DNA from: CAMDBL01 sp964498125
GTDB taxonomy: Bacteria; Pseudomonadota; Alphaproteobacteria; Rhizobiales; Hyphomicrobiaceae
NCBI GenBank assembly: GCA_964498125.1
Contig: CAZCGE010000062.1
Coordinates: 32,902-96,901, forward strand
Reading direction: 5' to 3'
DNA length: 64,000 bases
Translations under genes and position numbers: made by a program
Notes under the pieces: generated by a model
Database searches by the model: none
Seen by the model: only the letters and a program-made list of their open reading frames with translations
Told to the model about the DNA's origin: nothing
Shown: in pieces, positions 7,758 to 15,888 of the stretch
Position numbering within the stretch: the first letter of the stretch is position 1
Layout: each line of letters opens with the position of its first letter

Positions 7758-8720
7758 ATGACAACTGGGCCAGGTGACGACGCGACCGGCATGAAGATTT
7801 CCTACGCGCAGAACCTCGAGGATTACCACCTGTGGCAGGCCTTCGCCGGCGAGCCGGCAGGCTTTTATATCGACATCGGCGGCGGCCATCCGGTGGCCGA
7901 CAACGTCTCATTCGCGTTCTACGAGGCCGGCTGGCGCGGCATTGTCGTCGAGCCGCAGACCGCGCTGGCCGACCTCTATCCCAAGGTCCGGCCGCGCGAC
8001 ATCGCTGTTGCCGCGCTGGTCGGCCGCGGTGCTGGCGAGGCCGACTTTCACCTCGTGGAGCGGCTGCACGGCTTCTCGACAACGATCGAGAAACACGCGG
8101 CGGGCGCCCAGGCGTTCGGTGCCGGCTACAACACGACGCGGCTGCCGATGCAGACGCTGGCCGGGCTGTGCGAGCTCCATGCCGGCGGCGACATCGCTTT
8201 CCTGAAGATCGACGTCGAGGGCGCCGAGGCCGACGTGCTGGCCGGCGGCGACTGGCGTCGCTTTCGACCGAAGGTGGTGCTGGCGGAAGCCGTGGCGCCG
8301 GGATCGGGCGAGCCCAATTGGGCGGAGTGGGAGCCGTTCCTGATCGGCCAAGGCTACCGCTTCGTGCTGTTCGATGGTCTCAATCGCTTTTATGTCGCCG
8401 AGGAGCAGCCGGCGCTGCTGGCGCGCTTTCCCAAGGAAAAAGCCGACTGGGGTGCGGTGCTGCACTACTACGAGGTGGGCCGCGCCGGGGAGGGGAAGGC
8501 TCATCCCGACCATGGCTTGGCGATGGAGCTGGCGCGCGGCTTGTGGGCCAGCAGCCCGCATCTCGAGCCGAGGCTGCTCGGCGCGCTGCTGGCGCGTGCC
8601 CGCAACCTGCCCGACAGCGAGGCGGCCGCGCTGGCCACGGCGTTGCAGTCCGACGCCATGCGCGCCGCGCTCGGGCGTATCGCATCGGGCTACGACGGCG
8701 GCCAACTGTTCGACGATTGA
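7758..8720 (+). CDS. FkbM-family methyltransferase
   Basis: This 320-residue protein has the SAM-binding motif FYIDIGGGHPVADN near residues 36-49 and the acidic VVEPQ motif at the end of the next strand. FLKIDVEGAEADVL at about 150-163 is the hallmark of FkbM methyltransferases. These enzymes methylate sugars or polyketide/glycan hydroxyls. The C-terminal 100 residues are helical and not part of the catalytic core. The ATG at 7758 is used, and MKISYAQN at 7791 is an alternative that matches family N termini better. It is divergent from the FemAB-like gene and may share a surface-glycan context with it; that link is inference. Confidence 0.85.
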   Translation: MTTGPGDDATGMKISYAQNLEDYHLWQAFAGEPAGFYIDIGGGHPVADNVSFAFYEAGWRGIVVEPQTALADLYPKVRPRDIAVAALVGRGAGEADFHLVERLHGFSTTIEKHAAGAQAFGAGYNTTRLPMQTLAGLCELHAGGDIAFLKIDVEGAEADVLAGGDWRRFRPKVVLAEAVAPGSGEPNWAEWEPFLIGQGYRFVLFDGLNRFYVAEEQPALLARFPKEKADWGAVLHYYEVGRAGEGKAHPDHGLAMELARGLWASSPHLEPRLLGALLARARNLPDSEAAALATALQSDAMRAALGRIASGYDGGQLFDD

Positions 8721-8851
8721 AGGAGCGCTGCAATCATCGGACCGAGCCGTGTCACCGCGAGGGCGTAGCCGGCGAAGCCCATTAGCAATTTGGTAAGCAT
8801 ACGCCTATAGTGTGCGGCCCCATCAGGTTCTGGGTCCTGTTGTGGGGTAAC

Positions 8852-9859
8852 ATGTCAGTGATCAAGGGGCTCCGGGTTCAGGAGCTGTTGAAGCGTGGTA
8901 GCATCAAGGACCTCGATGTCGCTCGCTTCCGCAAGGCCCTCCACGAGGATGCCGACCTCAGCCGCGCCGAAGCCGAGACGCTGGTCAAGATCAACGACGG
9001 TTGCCCAGTCCAGGATGCGTCGTGGTCGGCTTTGTACATCAAAGCGCTGACCGCATTCATCGTCAATTGCGAGCCGCCAGAAGGCTACGTCACGGTCGAG
9101 AACGGCCAATGGCTCATGGCGCGCGTGGCGCGCGACGGCCGGATCGACAGCAAGACCAAGCTCGAGCTGCTGGTCAACGTCCTCGACAAGGCGCGCTGGG
9201 CGCCAGAAAGCCTGTGCATCTTCGCGCTCGACCAGGTGAAGCGCGCCGTCATCAGCGGCGAGGGCCCAATCAGGGCCGGCCAATCGATCGCGCCCGGTAA
9301 GATCACGGCCGCCGAGGTCGATCTCGTACGCCGAATTCTGTTCGCATTCGCCGGCTCCGGCGGCGTCGCCGTGACCAAGGGCGAGGCCGAGGTGCTATTC
9401 GATATCGAGGAGGCGCTCGGCGAGGGCGAGGTCAACGCGGCTTGGACGGATTTATTCGTCAAGGCGGTCGCCAACGCGCTGATGTCGGCCATCGGCCACA
9501 AGATGCCTGCGCGCGAGGAAGCACTGCGCAGCGGGGCTTGGCACGACCGCCGCGGGGACCTGTCGCCGGCGGCAATGATCGGCGCCATGGTGGAATCGAG
9601 CCTCGATGGCATCTGGTCGAGCTATCGCGAGCAGTCGCGCGAGGAGCAGGCGATCGAGCGGCTCGAGGTGCGGCGCATCGAGATCATCACCAACGAGGCG
9701 ATCACGCCGGTGGGCGCCGAGTGGCTGGCGCAGCGGCTGACCCGTGATGGCCGCGTGTCGGCCAATGAGCGGGCGATAATCGACTACTTGAAAACGGCAA
9801 GTCCGCGCATCGGCCCGGCGCTCTTGGACCTCGTCGGCAAGATCGGCAAGGCGGCTTGA
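8852..9859 (+). CDS. Unknown protein built from two internal repeats (TerB-like helical)
   Basis: This 335-residue soluble, helix-rich protein from ATG 8852 has no recognised enzyme motif. It contains an internal duplication. AETLVKINDGCPVQDASW with the following ALYIKALTAFIV in the first half matches AEVLFDIEEALGEGEVNAAW with DLFVKAVANALM in the second. WLMARVARDGRIDSKTKLELL in the first half is echoed by WLAQRLTRDGRVSANERAII at the end. Such acidic helical repeats with DGR turns recall tellurite-resistance TerB-type domains, but the match is weak. Function unknown. Confidence 0.75.
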   Translation: MSVIKGLRVQELLKRGSIKDLDVARFRKALHEDADLSRAEAETLVKINDGCPVQDASWSALYIKALTAFIVNCEPPEGYVTVENGQWLMARVARDGRIDSKTKLELLVNVLDKARWAPESLCIFALDQVKRAVISGEGPIRAGQSIAPGKITAAEVDLVRRILFAFAGSGGVAVTKGEAEVLFDIEEALGEGEVNAAWTDLFVKAVANALMSAIGHKMPAREEALRSGAWHDRRGDLSPAAMIGAMVESSLDGIWSSYREQSREEQAIERLEVRRIEIITNEAITPVGAEWLAQRLTRDGRVSANERAIIDYLKTASPRIGPALLDLVGKIGKAA

Positions 9860-9948
9860 GACCGCCGTCGACGAACACCATTTCTCCACAAGCCTGCGAC
9901 ATCCTGGTCGACACGGCCTCTTCATTCGCGACCTGAAATCTGCTGCTG

Positions 9949-9988
9949 ATACCAATCTGCATGGGTGTTGACCCATGCAGATTGGTAT
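9949..9988. repeat. Palindromic element with 18-bp perfect arms
   Basis: ATACCAATCTGCATGGGT (9949-9966) pairs perfectly with 9971-9988 around a 4-nt loop. It shares the core ATACCAA(T/C)CTGC with the next palindrome, so both belong to one dispersed repeat family of REP type. There is no T-run for a classical terminator, though a hairpin this strong would probably stop or stabilise transcripts of the upstream gene. Confidence 0.85.
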
Positions 9989-10031
9989 ACGCGCGCAGGG
10001 TTGGCGTGGCGGCTGCGCGCCAACAAAAGAG

Positions 10032-10086
10032 AATACCAACCTGCGCACGGCATAACTGAGAGTCAGAGTCTGCGCAGGTTGGTATT
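10032..10086. repeat. Second palindromic element with 16-bp perfect arms
   Basis: AATACCAACCTGCGCA (10032-10047) pairs perfectly with 10071-10086 across a 23-nt loop. A smaller hairpin, GTTGGCG/CGCCAAC at 10000-10006 and 10018-10024, lies between the two palindromes. The 300 bp between the repeat protein and the TAXI gene hold only these structures. Confidence 0.85.
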
Positions 10087-10163
10087 AGGTGGCGACGCGG
10101 TCGGCTGCCCGCCAGCGCGCGGTGGCGAGCCGGGGCGGTCGTTGTTGGAAGCAGGGGGTCGGC

Positions 10164-11504
10164 GTGAGGCAGAATCAGCAGGACAATGACGGCGATGCGG
10201 CGGTCCAGCGCGCCTCGCGGTGGACCCAGACGCGCGAGATGGCAAGCATTCTCGCGCCGGCAGTGCTGGTGGCGGTCGCGGCACTCTGGTTCGCCTCGCG
10301 CTTCGTCGAGCCCGCACCACCCAAGACGATCGCCATGAGCACCGGCGGCCAGTCCGGCGCCTACCATGGCTTCGGCAAGCGGTATGCGGAGATTCTCGCC
10401 AGGTCAGGCGTCAAGCTCGAGCCACGCCCATCGGCCGGCTCGATCGAAAATGTGAGGCGCCTGGCCGATGCGAAATCCGGAGTGAGCATCGCCTTGCTGC
10501 AAGGCGGCATCACGGACGCCGCGGCGTCCCCGGAACTCGTCTCGCTCGGACGCATCTTCCTCGAGCCTGTGTGGGTGTTCTACCGCGGTGGAGCGACCAT
10601 CGATGGGCTGTCGCAGCTCAAGGGCAAACGGATCGCGGTCGGGCCGGAGGGCAGCGGAACGAGAGCGCTGGCGCAAGCCATGCTGAAGGCCAACGCGATG
10701 TCTGCAACCGAGATCACGGTGTCGCCGCTCGGTGGTGATGCGGCCGTGCAAGCGCTCGCGGCCGATCAGATCGATGCGGTGTTCCTGGTGGTGGCGCCGG
10801 AGGCGCCGCTGATCCAAGGCCTGCTGCGCGAACAGAAATTCAAGTTGATGAGTTTCTCGCAGGCCGATGCCTACACACGTCTGTTTCCCTATCTTGAAAA
10901 GATCGTTCTGCCGCGGGGTGTCGTCGATCTCGCGGCCAACGTGCCGGAGACCGATGTCGTCATGCTGGCGGCGTCCGCCGCCTTGGTGGCGAGGTCGGAT
11001 CTGCATCCCGCCCTCGTCGGCCTGCTGGTCGATGCCGTGCAGGAGGTGCACGCGGGCGGCGGATTGTTCCACCGGGCCGGTGACTTTCCCAGGCGCATCG
11101 ATCCAGAGTTTCAGATGTCGGCGGACGCAGAGCGCGTCTACAAGTCCGGCCAGTCGTTCCTGAAGCGCGTGCTCCCCTTCTGGCTTGCCAACTTCATCGA
11201 GCGAATCATCATCATCCTCGTGCCGATTGCCACCCTTCTGCTGCCGCTCTTCAAGGTCGTGCCGATGCTCTACCAATGGCGTATCAAGCGGCGGATATTT
11301 TATTGGTATGGGCAACTCAAGAGCCTCGAGCTGCGGATCTCCAGTGCGCGCGCGCCGACCGAGGCCGCTGTCTTCAGGGCCGAGATCGACCGCATCGACG
11401 CGGCCGTGACCGTCATTCCCTTGCCCGTTGGCTTCTCCGAGCAGCTGTTCAATCTGCGCCGTGCCGTGGACTTGGTGCGCCAGAGGATCCACTCCCGATC
11501 GTGA
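10164..11504 (+). CDS. TAXI-family TRAP-type solute-binding protein, membrane-anchored
   Basis: The GTG at 10164 has an AGGGGG site 5 nt upstream and gives 446 residues. A membrane anchor near residues 28-45 (ILAPAVLVAVAALWF) precedes the TAXI domain, which opens with TIAMSTGGQSGAYHGFGKRYA. GPEGSGTRALAQAML and QIDAVFLV are further family blocks. TAXI proteins bind small organic acids or amino acids for TRAP transporters. This one is unusual in having a second hydrophobic segment near residue 355 (IIIILVPIATLLLPLF) and a cytoplasmic tail, so it is tethered at both ends. No TRAP permease gene is adjacent. Ligand unknown. Confidence 0.85.
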   Translation: MRQNQQDNDGDAAVQRASRWTQTREMASILAPAVLVAVAALWFASRFVEPAPPKTIAMSTGGQSGAYHGFGKRYAEILARSGVKLEPRPSAGSIENVRRLADAKSGVSIALLQGGITDAAASPELVSLGRIFLEPVWVFYRGGATIDGLSQLKGKRIAVGPEGSGTRALAQAMLKANAMSATEITVSPLGGDAAVQALAADQIDAVFLVVAPEAPLIQGLLREQKFKLMSFSQADAYTRLFPYLEKIVLPRGVVDLAANVPETDVVMLAASAALVARSDLHPALVGLLVDAVQEVHAGGGLFHRAGDFPRRIDPEFQMSADAERVYKSGQSFLKRVLPFWLANFIERIIIILVPIATLLLPLFKVVPMLYQWRIKRRIFYWYGQLKSLELRISSARAPTEAAVFRAEIDRIDAAVTVIPLPVGFSEQLFNLRRAVDLVRQRIHSRS

Positions 11505-11610
11505 TGCCCCCTTTGGTTGGGTTTACGGATATGTGCGGCACCGATAAGACTCGTGTTCCGATATCCGCGTCGGGCAGTTTGCGTGCCAAGCGGTGGCCGC
11601 CGGGGAAAGC

Positions 11611-13620
11611 ATGTTCAAAAAAATCCTGATCGCCAATCGCGGCGAAATCGCCTGCCGTATCATAAAGACCGCCCGGCACATGGGCATCGAGACAGTGGCC
11701 GTCTATTCGCAGGCCGACCGTGATGCCGTGCACGTTGCGATGGCCGATGAGGCGGTCGCCATCGGTCCGGCCGCCGCCGCCCAGTCCTACCTGGTGATCG
11801 AGAAGATTATCGGCGCCTGCAAGCAAACTGGGGCCGAGGCCGTGCATCCCGGCTACGGTTTCTTGTCCGAGCGCGAGGCGTTTGCGGTGGCGCTGGAAAA
11901 GGCCGGCATCGCTTTCATCGGCCCGAACCCCAAGGCCATCGCCGCCATGGGCGACAAGATCGAGAGCAAGAAGGCGGCGGCCAAGGCCAATGTCTCGACC
12001 GTGCCGGGCTATCTCGGCGAGATCGCGGATGCCGCCCAGGCCATCAAGATCGCCGACGACATCGGTTATCCCGTGATGATCAAGGCCTCGGCTGGCGGTG
12101 GCGGCAAGGGCATGCGCATCGCCTGGAGCCAAGGCGAAGTCACCGAAGGCTTCAACCTGTCGCGCAGCGAGGCCAGGTCCTCGTTCGGTGATGATCGCGT
12201 CTTCATCGAAAAGTTCATCGTCAACCCGCGCCACATCGAGATCCAGGTGCTGGGCGACAAGCACGGCAACGTCGTGCATCTCGGCGAGCGCGAATGCTCG
12301 ATCCAGCGCCGCAACCAGAAGGTGGTCGAGGAGGCGCCCTCGCCGCTGCTCGACGACAGGACGCGGCGCGCCATGGGCGAGCAGGCCGTCGCGCTGTCGA
12401 AGGCCGTCGGCTACGACTCCGCTGGCACCGTGGAGTTCGTGGCAGGGCAGGATCGCTCGTTCTTCTTCCTGGAGATGAACACCCGCCTGCAGGTCGAACA
12501 TCCGGTGACGGAACTCGTCACCGGCATCGATCTCGTCGAGCAGATGATCCGGGTCGCCGCCGGCGAGAAACTGCCGTTCCGGCAGCAGGACATCCGCCTC
12601 AAGGGCTGGGCGGTGGAGTGCCGCATCTACGCCGAGGACCCGTACCGCAACTTCCTGCCCTCGATCGGGCGGCTGGTGAAGTATCGCCCGCCGCCGGAGG
12701 GTACCGCCAACGGCATCACTGTGCGCAACGACACCGGCGTCGAGGAGGGTGGCGAGATCTCGATGTACTACGACCCGATGATCGCCAAGCTGGTCACGCA
12801 TGCGGCCTCGCGATCGGCGGCGATCGACGCCCAGTCCGAGGCGCTCGATGCCTTCACGATCGACGGCATCCAGCACAACATTCCGTTCCTGTCGGCGGTG
12901 ATGCAGAACCCGCGCTGGCGCGAGGGGCGGCTATCGACGGGGTTCATCGCCGAGGAGTACCCGCACGGCTTCAAGGCGCGTGTGGCCGAGGGCGAGGAGC
13001 TGCGCGCGCTGGCCGCCGTCGCCGCCGCCATCGATCACCTCGGCAACACGCGTCGTCGCGCCATTACCGGGCAGATGGCAGGCAAGCAAGTGTGCTTTGC
13101 CGTCCGCCGCGTCGTCAGTATTGGCGATGCAATGCTGCGGCTGGAGGTCGAGGGCGGCGGCGAGACGCCGGCGCGCGTGAGCTTTGCCGGAGCCAGCGGT
13201 GAGACCGTCGAGATTGCGTCGGATTGGGCCCCCGGCGATCGGCTGTGGCGCGGTCGTGTCGGTGCGCGCCGCATGGCGGTGCAGGTGCGGCCGATCCTCA
13301 ACGGCTATGACCTGGCCTATCGCGGTATCCGCGCCGCGGTGCGCGTCTATACAGAGCGCGAGGCGGAGCTGGCGGCACTGATGCCGGTCAAGGCGGCGGC
13401 GGACACCTCCAAGCTGCTGCTGTGCCCGATGCCGGGTCTGGTCAAAGCGATCGCTGTCGAGACGGGCCAGGAGGTCAAGGCTGGAGACACGCTCGCCGTG
13501 GTCGAAGCCATGAAAATGGAAAACGTGCTGCGTGCCGAGCGCGACGGCGCGGTGAAGGTGATCCACGCCAAGCCGGGCGACAGCCTCGCCGTCGATGCCG
13601 TGATCCTGGAGTTCAAGTGA
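11611..13620 (+). CDS. Acetyl/propionyl-CoA carboxylase alpha subunit (biotin carboxylase plus biotin carrier)
   Basis: This 669-residue subunit carboxylates its own biotin with ATP and bicarbonate and passes the carboxyl group to an acyl-CoA on a beta subunit. The biotin carboxylase part starts MFKKILIANRGEIACRII and contains the ATP-grasp loop ASAGGGGKGMRI near 163-174 and EMNTRLQVEHPVTE near 285-298. The biotin carrier domain has VEAMKMEN, with the lysine that carries biotin, about 35 residues from the end. The length fits PccA/MccA-type alpha subunits. No beta subunit is next to it. The last 28 codons are duplicated exactly 1 kb downstream. Confidence 0.93.
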   Translation: MFKKILIANRGEIACRIIKTARHMGIETVAVYSQADRDAVHVAMADEAVAIGPAAAAQSYLVIEKIIGACKQTGAEAVHPGYGFLSEREAFAVALEKAGIAFIGPNPKAIAAMGDKIESKKAAAKANVSTVPGYLGEIADAAQAIKIADDIGYPVMIKASAGGGGKGMRIAWSQGEVTEGFNLSRSEARSSFGDDRVFIEKFIVNPRHIEIQVLGDKHGNVVHLGERECSIQRRNQKVVEEAPSPLLDDRTRRAMGEQAVALSKAVGYDSAGTVEFVAGQDRSFFFLEMNTRLQVEHPVTELVTGIDLVEQMIRVAAGEKLPFRQQDIRLKGWAVECRIYAEDPYRNFLPSIGRLVKYRPPPEGTANGITVRNDTGVEEGGEISMYYDPMIAKLVTHAASRSAAIDAQSEALDAFTIDGIQHNIPFLSAVMQNPRWREGRLSTGFIAEEYPHGFKARVAEGEELRALAAVAAAIDHLGNTRRRAITGQMAGKQVCFAVRRVVSIGDAMLRLEVEGGGETPARVSFAGASGETVEIASDWAPGDRLWRGRVGARRMAVQVRPILNGYDLAYRGIRAAVRVYTEREAELAALMPVKAAADTSKLLLCPMPGLVKAIAVETGQEVKAGDTLAVVEAMKMENVLRAERDGAVKVIHAKPGDSLAVDAVILEFK

Positions 13621-13623
13621 GGC
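13534..13623. repeat. 90-bp direct repeat, copy 1 (end of the carboxylase gene)
   Basis: This segment is identical to 14588-14677. It covers codon 642 to the stop of the carboxylase alpha subunit plus three bases. Identity across every third codon position means the duplication is recent. Confidence 0.95.
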
Positions 13624-13945
13624 ATCGCCGCATGTTCTCGCGTCGCGACGGTTTCGAATGATGCATATTTACGCAACATCCGGTGTCCGACACCAAACGC
13701 TGCACACACGCAATGAGTTAATGGATCGCGTTACCGCCAAGTTCGTGAATAATGATCTAGAGGATTGAAATAATTCAGGTTTGAATGTGAAGGATAGATA
13801 GAGCGTGGTCTGCGTTCGCAGTAAACAGTGGATAACTGTTTCGGTGGCTCGACCGAGACTTGCAACCGCAACCGGTCCGCGCACTGTAATTTCGTCACGC
13901 GCTTCTTGCGTGAAAGTTTTCGCCAGTAACAGAGGAGTTTATCCT
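13624..13945. other. Intergenic region, AT-richer than its surroundings
   Basis: About 320 bp without a convincing gene. It is clearly lower in GC than flanking genes and contains several TAAT/AATAAT stretches, as expected for a promoter region of the small gene that follows. GGTGTCCGACACC at about 13681-13693 is a short palindrome. Nothing else was recognised. Confidence 0.5.
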
Positions 13946-14146
13946 GTGGCAGAAAACGAGAAGACGTCGGCCCGAGTCGCCCAGATCGCCTCGAAGGCCA
14001 TGCAGAATCCCAAATCCGTCACGCCGGATGAGATTCAAACTCTCGCGGCATCGGTGCTGACCCAGTCTCCGGATCAGCAGCAACGTCAGCAGGCGCAACA
14101 GCTACTGCAGGACCAACAGAACCAACAGAGCCAGCAGAAAAAGTAA
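13946..14146 (+). CDS. Small Gln-rich hypothetical protein
   Basis: A GTG start with a GAGGAG site 8 nt upstream opens a 66-codon frame. The product starts VAENEKTSARVAQIASKAM, continues with a PKSVTPDEIQTLAASVL segment, and ends in a Gln-rich tail. The first two-thirds resemble a widespread family of short soluble proteins of unknown function in Proteobacteria. The tail is overlapped on the other strand by the end of a second ORF (14019-14414). Function unknown. Confidence 0.65.
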   Translation: MAENEKTSARVAQIASKAMQNPKSVTPDEIQTLAASVLTQSPDQQQRQQAQQLLQDQQNQQSQQKK

Positions 14147-14414
14147 GCACATCTTCTTCTGTCAGTTTCTCGATCGAGAGAACGCAGCGAGCGGGGATCG
14201 TCATGATCCCGCTCGCTTGTGCGTTGTTGGGGCTCTCAAGATCGCCCACACTCTGACAGATGACCTTGATCTCGTCATTGTCCTTCAAGAGCCAGCCGAC
14301 CGTCGCGCACTCGATCGGCCGCGTGCACGGCAGCGCCGACAGGTATTGCCAGGACGACAGCGGCTGAGCGCTATCCAGCCAGCGTATGATCACGAGAGGA
14401 CAATCAGTGCGCAT
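14019..14414 (-). CDS. Phage-type small hypothetical protein with extended C terminus
   Basis: The first 85 or so residues look like a genuine compact protein: VIIRWLDSAQPLSSWQYLS, then IECATVGWLLKDNDEIKVI, GDLESPNNAQASGIMTIPA and RCVLSIEKLTEE. Similar short proteins are common in prophages and accessory regions of alphaproteobacteria. The remaining 45 residues are low-complexity Ala/Pro/Val and lie antisense to the neighbouring Gln-rich gene, which suggests the original stop codon was lost. The start may be the codon at 14414 or a GTG a few codons later. Confidence 0.5.
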   Translation of the reverse strand: MRTDCPLVIIRWLDSAQPLSSWQYLSALPCTRPIECATVGWLLKDNDEIKVICQSVGDLESPNNAQASGIMTIPARCVLSIEKLTEEDVLTFSAGSVGSVGPAVAVAPADVAADPETGSAPMPREFESHPA

Positions 14415-14512
14415 CAGCTATCGCCGTCCTTATGATTCGACTGATGAATCTTAGCAGACTCGCCTGGACTCGATGTGATCCTTCGGCCACTAACCGATGG
14501 GGAGAATGAGCA

Positions 14513-14674
14513 ATGCCGGCGTCCTCGGGGGCTCCGGTCGAGTTCGTTGATGCGGGACCCGACATTCCGCTGCACACCCGTCGCGGCGCCGAGCGCGACG
14601 GCGCGGTGAAGGTGATCCACGCCAAGCCGGGCGACAGCCTCGCCGTCGATGCCGTGATCCTGGAGTTCAAGTGA
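14513..14674 (+). CDS. 53-residue chimeric ORF ending in a copy of the carboxylase biotin-domain tail
   Basis: ATG at 14513 has a GGGGAG site 8 nt upstream. The first 25 residues (MPASSGAPVEFVDAGPDIP and onward) are unrelated to the carboxylase. From residue 26 to the stop the frame is the carboxylase alpha-subunit C terminus, in the same reading frame and identical at DNA level over 90 bp. The copy lacks the biotinylated lysine, so it cannot carry biotin. It is either a newly formed small gene or a decaying duplicate. Expression is not known. Confidence 0.45.
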   Translation: MPASSGAPVEFVDAGPDIPLHTRRGAERDGAVKVIHAKPGDSLAVDAVILEFK

Positions 14675-14677
14675 GGC
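14588..14677. repeat. 90-bp direct repeat, copy 2
   Basis: Identical to 13534-13623, 1,054 bp away in the same orientation. Its right end at 14677 touches the stop codon of a Uma2 gene remnant on the other strand, so the duplication junction is sharp. Confidence 0.95.
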
Positions 14678-14728
14678 TCAGGCCTCGTCGCGGTAGATCT
14701 CGGCAAGGGGCAGCGTAACGACGCCCGC
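14678..14728 (-). pseudogene. Remnant of a Uma2-family gene 3' end
   Basis: On the minus strand this reads AGVVTLPLAEIYRDEA and a stop. LPLAEIYRD is the typical end of Uma2 proteins. It is in a different frame from the complete Uma2 gene just upstream, which ends earlier with its own LGIAEIYDG. It is therefore probably the tail of a second, lost copy. Confidence 0.45.
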
Positions 14729-14732
14729 GCCG

Positions 14733-15329
14733 CTACTCGACCGTGCTTTCGGCGGCACGGCCGATGCTCGGAAGCGAGAGTCCGTCGTAGATCTCGGCGA
14801 TGCCGAGGCGGCAGCCGATGGCGGGGAGATCGAAAGCCGACTCTGGTCCGTCGGCGTCGATCGGGTCCCAGTCGCGGCCGGTCCGCACGTAGAGCGTCGC
14901 CGCAACCAATCCAGAATCGACCAGCAGCAGGTAGGCGAGACCGTCGAGCCGGCGGTACTCCTCAAGCTTGCGCTGCCAGGCGACGCCCACGTTCGACGGC
15001 GACAGCACCTCGACGATCATGCGCGGCTCCTGGGCCGCATAGGAGTCCGCGCGCGGCTCGCCGCAGGTGACGGTCACGTCGGGTCTTCGGTAGCCGCGCA
15101 TCCGGGTATTGACCGCGACGTCGGCCGTGGCCGGGCGGCAACGCGTGCCGCGGAGTTGATTGCCGAGTGCAATGATGATGTTCGTCACGACGCGGTCATG
15201 CGCCTCGCTGGCGCCGGACATCATCTTGACCGGGATGCCATCGACCAGCTCGTGGCGGTCCTCCTGGTCGAGGCACCAGCGCAGGAACTCTGCGCCTTCC
15301 ATGAGTTCGCGTGCGGCGGTGGACATCAT
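14733..15329 (-). CDS. Uma2-family (DUF820) endonuclease-like protein
   Basis: This 198-residue protein has the PD-(D/E)xK restriction-like fold of the Uma2 family. ELVDGIPVKMMSGASEAHDRVV holds the N-terminal Glu and the substrate-side block. RRPDVTVTCGE carries the catalytic Asp, and PRMIVEVLSPSN carries the ExL half of the active site, with a Lys shortly after in WQRKLEEYRRLDG. Uma2 genes are abundant, often multicopy and of unknown role. This one sits in an accessory patch next to the tail of a second Uma2 gene. Intact. Confidence 0.88.
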   Translation of the reverse strand: MMSTAARELMEGAEFLRWCLDQEDRHELVDGIPVKMMSGASEAHDRVVTNIIIALGNQLRGTRCRPATADVAVNTRMRGYRRPDVTVTCGEPRADSYAAQEPRMIVEVLSPSNVGVAWQRKLEEYRRLDGLAYLLLVDSGLVAATLYVRTGRDWDPIDADGPESAFDLPAIGCRLGIAEIYDGLSLPSIGRAAESTVE

Positions 15330-15455
15330 TGCGCTCTAAGGGTTGTCGGGACAGGGCGGTGGCCAATCGGTGCGACACTGCGGCTCAGGCTAGCAGACGC
15401 TCCGTCCGCGCGCACCTCGTCTTGCGATGCATGCGCGTGCCGCCGGAACTCGACG

Positions 15456-15797
15456 TCAAAGCGTGAAGCTCGTGCCACAGCCGCAGGAGGCCTTGGCGTT
15501 GGGATTGTGGATCTTGAAGGCGGCGCCGATCAGGTCGTCGACGAAGTCGATCTCGGACCCGCCGAGGAATTCCAGCGAGACGGGGTCGATCAGGACCCGC
15601 GTGCCGGCGCGCTCGACAATGATGTCGCCGGCCTCCTGGCCGCGCACCAGGTCGAACTTGTATTGAAAGCCCGAGCAGCCGCCACCCTCGACGCTGACGC
15701 GCAGGAAAGTGCCTTCCGGCTCACGCGCAACGATCTCGGCGATGCGCTTGGCCGCCCGGTCCGACAGCACCACATTCGTGGCCTCTGCGATCATCAT
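15456..15797 (-). CDS. erpA: Iron-sulfur cluster insertion protein ErpA (A-type carrier)
   Basis: A-type carriers accept Fe-S clusters from the assembly machinery and pass them to target enzymes. This 113-residue protein has the three conserved cysteines: Cys41 in EGGGCSGFQY and Cys105 and Cys107 in ASCGCGTSF. The length is normal. The second Met may be the true start. It is divergent from dgt with about 90 bp between them, an arrangement common in alphaproteobacteria, where erpA next to dgt and argS is a conserved neighbourhood. Confidence 0.92.
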   Translation of the reverse strand: MMIAEATNVVLSDRAAKRIAEIVAREPEGTFLRVSVEGGGCSGFQYKFDLVRGQEAGDIIVERAGTRVLIDPVSLEFLGGSEIDFVDDLIGAAFKIHNPNAKASCGCGTSFTL

Positions 15798-15888
15798 GCT
15801 TCTCCTGACGGGGTACGGGGAGTTGCCCTCGCCCCCGATTCACCTATAGGAATATAGGCAGTTATCGCGACTTTTGATACCCCTCGGG

